Of a stretch of 9,622 nucleotides of DNA, positions 5,990-9,622 are shown piece after piece. Below the pieces are notes generated by a model, which saw only the letters and a program-made list of their open reading frames with translations, ran no database searches and was not told the origin of the DNA. The stretch is taken from positions 1 through 9,622 of the forward strand of contig JAFNZX010000283.1 in the NCBI GenBank assembly GCA_017382615.1, read 5' to 3'. The stretch comes from Clostridia bacterium. Its GTDB lineage: Bacteria > Bacillota > Clostridia > Oscillospirales > CAG-272. How positions within the stretch are numbered: the first letter of the stretch is position 1; every line of letters begins with the position of its first letter. Position numbers and translations under genes: made by a program.

Positions 5990-7057
5990 CTACTGCGCGC
6001 ACGCATCAAGCGAATTGATCGCTTCTCGGAACGCCCTGTGTGCGCTCGGTACCGGATACTTGCTGCCAAGCTCGTCAAGCGTTGCGCAGGTCAGCCTGTC
6101 CGCAACGGGCGTGACGTCATCCACGCGCACGAAATACCCCGTCATATGCCACTCCAGATGCGTAAAAATATGCTTTGCCGCAATGGGCTGCCCGATCTTG
6201 GTGACCTCAAGTCCCATTGAACGCACGTGCTGCGCGACTTGATCGGCAGTTAAAGCTCCCCCGAGCTGATAAAATTCGTACATCCCCGCAAGCAGCCCTT
6301 TGTCGGGTCGCTTGTGTAACACCACGCGCTCACCGTCAAATATCATCAAGACGGTCATGGGCACGACCTTGCGCGGCTTTGCCTTAGCACGTACGGGCAA
6401 AATATCGGTCTTATTCTCTGTCAGCGCCGCGCAGAACGCCTGCAAGGGGCACTGCGCGCACCTTGCCTCACCCGCGGGCACGCAAACCACGGCGCCCAGC
6501 TCGATCAAGGCTTGGGTAAACTCGGCGGCACTATCCGCAGGGATCACGGTGGCAATGTCCTCTCGCGCACGCTTTTGCACGGCAGGCTGCAGAATATCCC
6601 GCTCGTCACCCGTCAGCCTTGCCCACACGCGCAGCACGTTGCCGTCCACGGCAGGCACGGGGATGCCGTACGCGATCGATGCGATCGCACCCGCTGTATA
6701 CGCCCCGATACCGCAAAGCTTTTGTAATTCCTCATAATCCGCCGGCAGCTCTCCTGCATATTGCTCGCACACCTGCCTTGCCGCCTTTTGCAAATTACGC
6801 GCACGGCTGTAATAGCCCAAGCCCTCCCAGAGCTTGAGCAGCCGCTCCTCCTCCACCTCTGCCAAGGCGCGCACGTCGGGCAGCTCGCGCATAAAGCGCT
6901 CAAAATACGGCTTGACCGCCTCCACGCGGGTCTGCTGCAGCATAATCTCGGACACCCACACGCGATACGGCGTAATATCCCTGCGCCACGGCAGGTCACG
7001 CGCGTTTTCGCGATACCAGATCAACAGCGGCTCTGCAATTTCTTTTGGCAAACGCAT
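5990..7057 (-). CDS. mutY: A/G-specific adenine DNA glycosylase MutY
   Basis: 355 residues, full length for MutY. It removes adenine mispaired with 8-oxoguanine, the second line of defence of the GO system in base excision repair. The catalytic Glu46 lies in LQQTRVEAV. The helix-hairpin-helix LCGIGAYTAG (114-123) is followed by Asp138 in PAVDGNVLRV. The 4Fe-4S cluster ligands are Cys182, Cys190, Cys193 and Cys199, spaced C-x7-C-x2-C-x5-C, one residue more than the E. coli x6. The C-terminal NUDIX-like 8-oxoG recognition domain (about 220-345) contains FTH (288-290) in HIFTHLEWHM. It starts 3 nt after the stop of the response regulator gene, with only a weak GGGG element, so it is probably translated by coupling to it. 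A hairpin at 5930-5958 lies downstream. Confidence 0.96.
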   Translation of the reverse strand: MRLPKEIAEPLLIWYRENARDLPWRRDITPYRVWVSEIMLQQTRVEAVKPYFERFMRELPDVRALAEVEEERLLKLWEGLGYYSRARNLQKAARQVCEQYAGELPADYEELQKLCGIGAYTAGAIASIAYGIPVPAVDGNVLRVWARLTGDERDILQPAVQKRAREDIATVIPADSAAEFTQALIELGAVVCVPAGEARCAQCPLQAFCAALTENKTDILPVRAKAKPRKVVPMTVLMIFDGERVVLHKRPDKGLLAGMYEFYQLGGALTADQVAQHVRSMGLEVTKIGQPIAAKHIFTHLEWHMTGYFVRVDDVTPVADRLTCATLDELGSKYPVPSAHRAFREAINSLDACAQ

Positions 7058-7060
7058 CGG

Positions 7061-7759
7061 TCAAAGCCCCGCAAACTTCTCGCACGCCAGCTTGTACTGC
7101 GCACGGGAAATGGGCACGAGTGCCCCGTTTCGCATGGTGTATTCGCGATTATTGATACGCGTGGTGTGACGCAGATTGACCGAATACGAGCGATGGCAAC
7201 GGAAAAACGCATCAGCGGGGAGCTTTTCACAAAACAGCTCAAAGCTGCCCATGAACACGTACTGCTGTCCGTCGCGCGTATAGATCACAATATCGTGCTT
7301 CTGGCTCTCCGAAAACAGAATATCGTCGTACTCTATCATGACCTGCCCCTTTTTGCGGTCGTTGATCACAATACCGGGCTGTTTTTCCATTTTTTCAAGA
7401 CACAGCTGCACGGCGCGGCGCAGCTTGATGGGGTCAACGGGCTTTGTCAGATAGGTCAAGGGATATACCTCATACGCCTCTAGCGCATATTCTGCGCTGG
7501 AAGTCATAAACACGATATTGACACGGCTGCCCGCCTGTCGCAGCTCCTGCGCAAATTCAAGCCCCGTCTGCTTATCCATCACGATATCCAAAAGCAGCAA
7601 AGAATACTCACACTTGCGCATTGCCGCCTGCAGCTCCTCGGTCGAAGAAAAGCAATCGGTGCGGTGCGCGATGCCCTTTTCGTCCATCACCTTGTCCAGC
7701 ATTGCCTTGGCTTTTTCACGGAAGAGCGCTTCATCATCGCAAATCGCAGTATAGAACAT
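7061..7759 (-). CDS. LytTR-family response regulator (AgrA/LytR-type)
   Basis: 232 residues. The receiver domain (1-120) has the acidic pair in CDDE (Asp8/Asp9), the phospho-acceptor Asp58 in LLLLDIV, Thr86 in FMTSS, and Lys106 in YLTKPVDP. The LytTR DNA-binding domain (about 128-230) shows typical FFRCHRSYSVNL and R-x-Y-x-x-x-NG-x-x-VPISR segments. Such proteins are cytosolic, phosphorylated by a membrane histidine kinase (often HPK10 type), and control peptide, autolysis or surface genes. No histidine kinase is present in the window, so here it is an orphan or its partner is elsewhere. AAGGAGG eight nt upstream fixes the start. It is the first gene of an operon with mutY (3-nt gap). Its targets are unknown. 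No pair of LytTR-type direct repeats was recognised in the nearby intergenic DNA. Confidence 0.92.
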   Translation of the reverse strand: MFYTAICDDEALFREKAKAMLDKVMDEKGIAHRTDCFSSTEELQAAMRKCEYSLLLLDIVMDKQTGLEFAQELRQAGSRVNIVFMTSSAEYALEAYEVYPLTYLTKPVDPIKLRRAVQLCLEKMEKQPGIVINDRKKGQVMIEYDDILFSESQKHDIVIYTRDGQQYVFMGSFELFCEKLPADAFFRCHRSYSVNLRHTTRINNREYTMRNGALVPISRAQYKLACEKFAGL

Positions 7760-7804
7760 GAAAAATACCTCCTTTGTCGAAGCGTATCACGATCTTTTGC
7801 ATCT

Positions 7805-7833
7805 ATTATAACAGAAAAGTACGCGTTTGTCTA
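7805..7833 (-). promoter_or_regulatory. Promoter of the response regulator-mutY operon
   Basis: On the minus strand, -35 TAGACA (7828-7833), a 17-nt spacer and -10 TATAAT (7805-7810). It is divergent from the aroB promoter, with 30 nt between the two -35 boxes. Confidence 0.85.
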
Positions 7834-7863
7834 CAAAAACGCAAGAAAAATTCTCAATTACCC

Positions 7864-7892
7864 TTGACAAAAATCACCCTGCGTGCTACACT
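7864..7892 (+). promoter_or_regulatory. Promoter of aroB-aroA
   Basis: Perfect -35 TTGACA (7864-7869), a 17-nt spacer and -10 TACACT (7887-7892). The start is expected near 7899, giving a leader of roughly 95-100 nt before the preferred aroB ATG. Confidence 0.82.
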
Positions 7893-7923
7893 TAACATAA
7901 TAATTATAATTCATTATATCTGT

Positions 7924-7983
7924 ATGCGCGCGACAAACGCAGACAGCACGCCGCAGGCTTCACTGCGGTATTTTTTGTTTTAG
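7924..7983 (+). CDS. Possible leader peptide upstream of aroB
   Basis: A 19-codon frame, MRATNADSTPQASLRYFLF, lies wholly within the predicted aroB leader. Its stop codon, TAG at 7981-7983, touches the aroB ribosome binding site. The last codons include Tyr, Phe and Phe, tempting for an aromatic-pathway gene, but they are read from the T-tract of the hairpin, which would give Phe codons anyway. No Shine-Dalgarno sequence precedes the ATG. Uncertain whether it is translated. Confidence 0.25.
   Translation: MRATNADSTPQASLRYFLF
7951..7980 (+). terminator. Terminator-like hairpin in the aroB leader (candidate attenuator)
   Basis: The stem CCGCAG (7951-7956) with CTGCGG (7963-7968) has a 6-nt loop and a flanking G-U pair, followed by TATTTTTTGTTT (7969-7980). 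It lies after the promoter and one nt before the aroB ribosome binding site, so it would end transcription before the gene unless antiterminated. The upstream CGCAG (7939-7943) could also pair with the 3' arm, as an alternative fold. No known riboswitch class was recognised. Confidence 0.65.
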
Positions 7984-7989
7984 GGAGGG
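7982..7989 (+). promoter_or_regulatory. aroB ribosome binding site (decides the start)
   Basis: AGGGAGGG ends 1 nt before the ATG at 7991 but 7 nt before the in-frame ATG at 7997. The second spacing is the functional range, so 7997 is the preferred start. Confidence 0.7.
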
Positions 7990-7996
7990 CATGGAC

Positions 7997-9043
7997 ATGA
8001 CCAAAATCACGGTTCGGGCATCAAGAGCATACGACGTTTGCATCGGCAAGGGGCTTTTGTCGCGCGCAGGCGAGCTTGCAAAAGAGGTGCTCTCCCCCTG
8101 CCGCGCACTGATCCTGACCGACGACCACGTTGCCCCTTTGTATGCGGATGCGCTTGCCGCATCTCTTGCGGACGCAGGCTTTGTGCCCGAGATTTATACC
8201 GTGCCGCACGGGGAGGGATCAAAATCACTCTCCACACTTGGCGCGCTGCTGGAGCATATGGCAGAGCGCCGCTACACCCGCGCCGACGCGCTGTTCGCGT
8301 TGGGAGGCGGTGTTGTGGGCGACCTTGGCGGCTTTTGCGCCTCGGTCTATTTGCGCGGCATTCCCTTTGTGCAAATTCCCACCACACTGCTTGCCTGTGT
8401 GGACTCCTCCGTGGGCGGCAAGACCGCCATCAATCTGGACGCGGGCAAGAATTTAGCGGGGGCATTTTATCAGCCTTGCCTTGTTGTTTGCGACCTTGAC
8501 ACACTCTCCACTCTGCCGCCAAAGGTTTTTGCAGACGGCTGCGCAGAGGTTATCAAATACGGCGTGATCAACGACCGTACTCTTTTCTCCATGCTGCAGC
8601 AAGACACCTGCCCTGCAGACGAGCGCATCATCGCCCGCTGCGTGCAAGACAAGCGCGACATAGTAGAGCGCGACGAGCGTGACACGGGCGTGCGCATGCT
8701 ACTCAACCTTGGGCACACGGTCGCGCACGCAACAGAAAAGCTTTCGGGCTTTGAAATTTCTCACGGCAGCGCGGTCGCCATGGGTATGGTCACGATCATG
8801 CGCGCTTCGGTCGCACACGGACTTTGCCCCGCCTCCGATCTCGACGCGCTGATCGCACTGATACAAAAGCTGGGGCTGCCTGCCGAATGCCCCTATAGCA
8901 CGGCTGAAATTGCAGTGGCTGCCCTTTCGGACAAAAAGCGCAGCGCAGATACCTTGACGCTGGTGCTGCCTTACGGCATCGGTGCATGTCAGCTCTGCGT
9001 GCTGCCCGCAGACAAGCTGCAGGCGTTCCTTGAAGCGAGGTAA
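7997..9043 (+). CDS. aroB: 3-dehydroquinate synthase AroB
   Basis: 348 residues from the preferred ATG (350 from the ATG at 7991). It catalyses the NAD- and divalent-metal-dependent conversion of DAHP to 3-dehydroquinate, step two of the shikimate pathway, in the cytosol. The NAD-binding loop is GGGVVGDLGG (103-112). IPTTLLACVDSSVGGKTAIN (127-146) is the family's strongly conserved block. Metal ligands by homology are Glu174 (CAEVIKYG), His240 (NLGHTVAHATE) and His256 (ISHGSAVAMG). The length is normal for the bacterial enzyme. It is followed after 4 nt by aroA in the same direction, so the two are one operon. Transcription starts from the TTGACA/TACACT promoter and passes through a terminator-like hairpin just ahead of the gene, suggesting control in the leader. 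Confidence 0.96.
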   Translation: MTKITVRASRAYDVCIGKGLLSRAGELAKEVLSPCRALILTDDHVAPLYADALAASLADAGFVPEIYTVPHGEGSKSLSTLGALLEHMAERRYTRADALFALGGGVVGDLGGFCASVYLRGIPFVQIPTTLLACVDSSVGGKTAINLDAGKNLAGAFYQPCLVVCDLDTLSTLPPKVFADGCAEVIKYGVINDRTLFSMLQQDTCPADERIIARCVQDKRDIVERDERDTGVRMLLNLGHTVAHATEKLSGFEISHGSAVAMGMVTIMRASVAHGLCPASDLDALIALIQKLGLPAECPYSTAEIAVAALSDKKRSADTLTLVLPYGIGACQLCVLPADKLQAFLEAR

Positions 9044-9047
9044 CGGT

Positions 9048-9622
9048 ATGCAAGTCACACTTCGCACCCCCGCGCCGCGCGGCTCTTTGTGCGCCCCTCC
9101 CTCCAAATCCGAGGCGCACCGCGCGCTCATCTGCGCTGCGCTTGCAGATGCTCCCACGCAGATCGTATGTAACGCCACCAATGACGATATAGACGCCACG
9201 ATCGACTGCCTGCGCGCACTCGGCGCACGCATCGAGCGCACCGAAGGCAGCTTTTTGGTCACGCCCATTGCGCACGCACCGACGTTTGCAGAGCTTGACG
9301 CGCGCGAATCGGGCTCGACCCTACGCTTTTTGCTGCCTGTGATTGCTGCGCTTGGCACGACCGCACGCATTCAAAGACGCGGCAGATTGCCCCGACGTCC
9401 GCTCTCGCCTCTGCGCGAGCTGCTTGCGCAAAACGGTGCTCGGCTGATCGATCACGCAGACGGCAGTCTGGAAATCTCCGGACAGCTGAAAGGCAATGAC
9501 TTTGCCATTGCAGCCGACGTTTCCTCGCAGTTTGTAAGCGGACTTTTGTTCGCGCTTCCCTTGCTCCAAGCCCCCACGGATTGCCATATCCGCCTGCTTG
9601 GGCAGGTCGAATCCCGTCCCTA
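9048..9622 (+). CDS. aroA: 3-phosphoshikimate 1-carboxyvinyltransferase (EPSP synthase), partial
   Basis: The first 191 codons of EPSP synthase, cut by the right window edge (full enzymes are about 420-440 residues). It joins phosphoenolpyruvate to shikimate-3-phosphate, the sixth shikimate step. Visible marks are APPSKSEAHRALICAALA (16-33; Lys20 and Arg25 are substrate-binding), ESGSTLRFLLP (87-97; Gly89 and Arg93 correspond to the Gly and Arg of the E. coli NAGTAMR loop), GRLPRRPLSPL (112-122), and DVSSQFVSG (158-166; the Ser-Ser-Gln shikimate-phosphate contact). The ATG lies 4 nt after the aroB stop, and GAGG seven nt upstream is inside the end of aroB, so the two are likely translationally coupled. 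The C-terminal half, with the catalytic Asp and Glu, is outside the window. Confidence 0.95.
   Translation, partial: MQVTLRTPAPRGSLCAPPSKSEAHRALICAALADAPTQIVCNATNDDIDATIDCLRALGARIERTEGSFLVTPIAHAPTFAELDARESGSTLRFLLPVIAALGTTARIQRRGRLPRRPLSPLRELLAQNGARLIDHADGSLEISGQLKGNDFAIAADVSSQFVSGLLFALPLLQAPTDCHIRLLGQVESRP

Noticed and set aside
6458..6512. MutY iron-sulfur cysteines spaced C-x7-C-x2-C-x5-C instead of C-x6-C
   Set aside because: All four ligands are present, and I recall the same one-residue insertion (CVPNGxxxC-like) in other Clostridia MutY proteins, so this is probably a lineage feature, not a defect.
7924..7983. Classical trp-type attenuation by Tyr/Phe codons in the aroB leader ORF
   Set aside because: The aromatic codons lie in the terminator T-tract itself, too late for ribosome stalling to affect hairpin formation, and there is no Shine-Dalgarno sequence for the ORF. 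Only a more general leader-control idea is kept.
7991..7996. Upstream in-frame ATG of aroB as start
   Set aside because: It is only 1 nt from the AGGGAGGG element; the ATG at 7997 has normal spacing.

Overview
The window looks like a chromosomal segment of an anaerobic, probably gut-associated member of the Clostridia (Oscillospirales/Christensenellales-like). This rests on a moderately GC-rich genome with strong GGAGG-type ribosome binding sites, sigma-A style TTGACA/TATAAT promoters, a Firmicutes-type ABC-F ATPase, an AgrA/LytR-type response regulator, and a secreted protein with a Thr/Glu/Pro-rich stalk ending in a Cys-Gly-Gly plus transmembrane tail. No phage, plasmid, IS transposase, CRISPR, rRNA or tRNA was seen. 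Taxonomy is inferred from protein style only.

Layout from left to right. 1-344 has no gene: it holds three short palindromic repeats and two oppositely directed terminator hairpins. 345-1463 (-) is a secreted, membrane-anchored protein with a CBM9/DOMON-like carbohydrate-binding domain. 1662-3203 (-) is an intracellular GH127/DUF1680-type glycosidase. 3239-3412 is a tandem array of palindromic repeats. 3414-4064 (-) is a HAD phosphatase, translationally coupled by an ATGA overlap to the ABC-F ATPase at 4061-5665 (-), which has its own strong promoter. 5785-5891 is a 107-bp MITE-like inverted-repeat element, followed by a hairpin beyond mutY. 5990-7057 (-) is mutY, 3 nt behind a LytTR response regulator at 7061-7759 (-); the two form an operon from a good promoter. 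A divergent promoter then drives aroB (7997-9043, +) and aroA (9048 to the right edge, +, partial), two shikimate-pathway genes.

Functionally, the left side is a carbohydrate-use pair (surface binding plus cytoplasmic hydrolysis, a link inferred from adjacency). The middle is a translation-factor/phosphatase operon. The right side is a regulator-plus-base-excision-repair operon back to back with aromatic amino acid biosynthesis.

The genes are mostly ordinary. The most interesting signals are non-coding or sub-gene: (i) a terminator-like hairpin with a U-tract between the aroB promoter and its ribosome binding site, overlapped by a small ORF; (ii) nine copies of a modular palindromic repeat family ending in CCCTAC with interchangeable cores, one of them apparently chimeric; (iii) an ABC-F protein in which one of the two composite ATP sites has lost its Walker A, catalytic Glu and signature together; (iv) a Cys-Gly-Gly membrane-anchor tail. 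I did not find a convincing wholly new multi-gene system.
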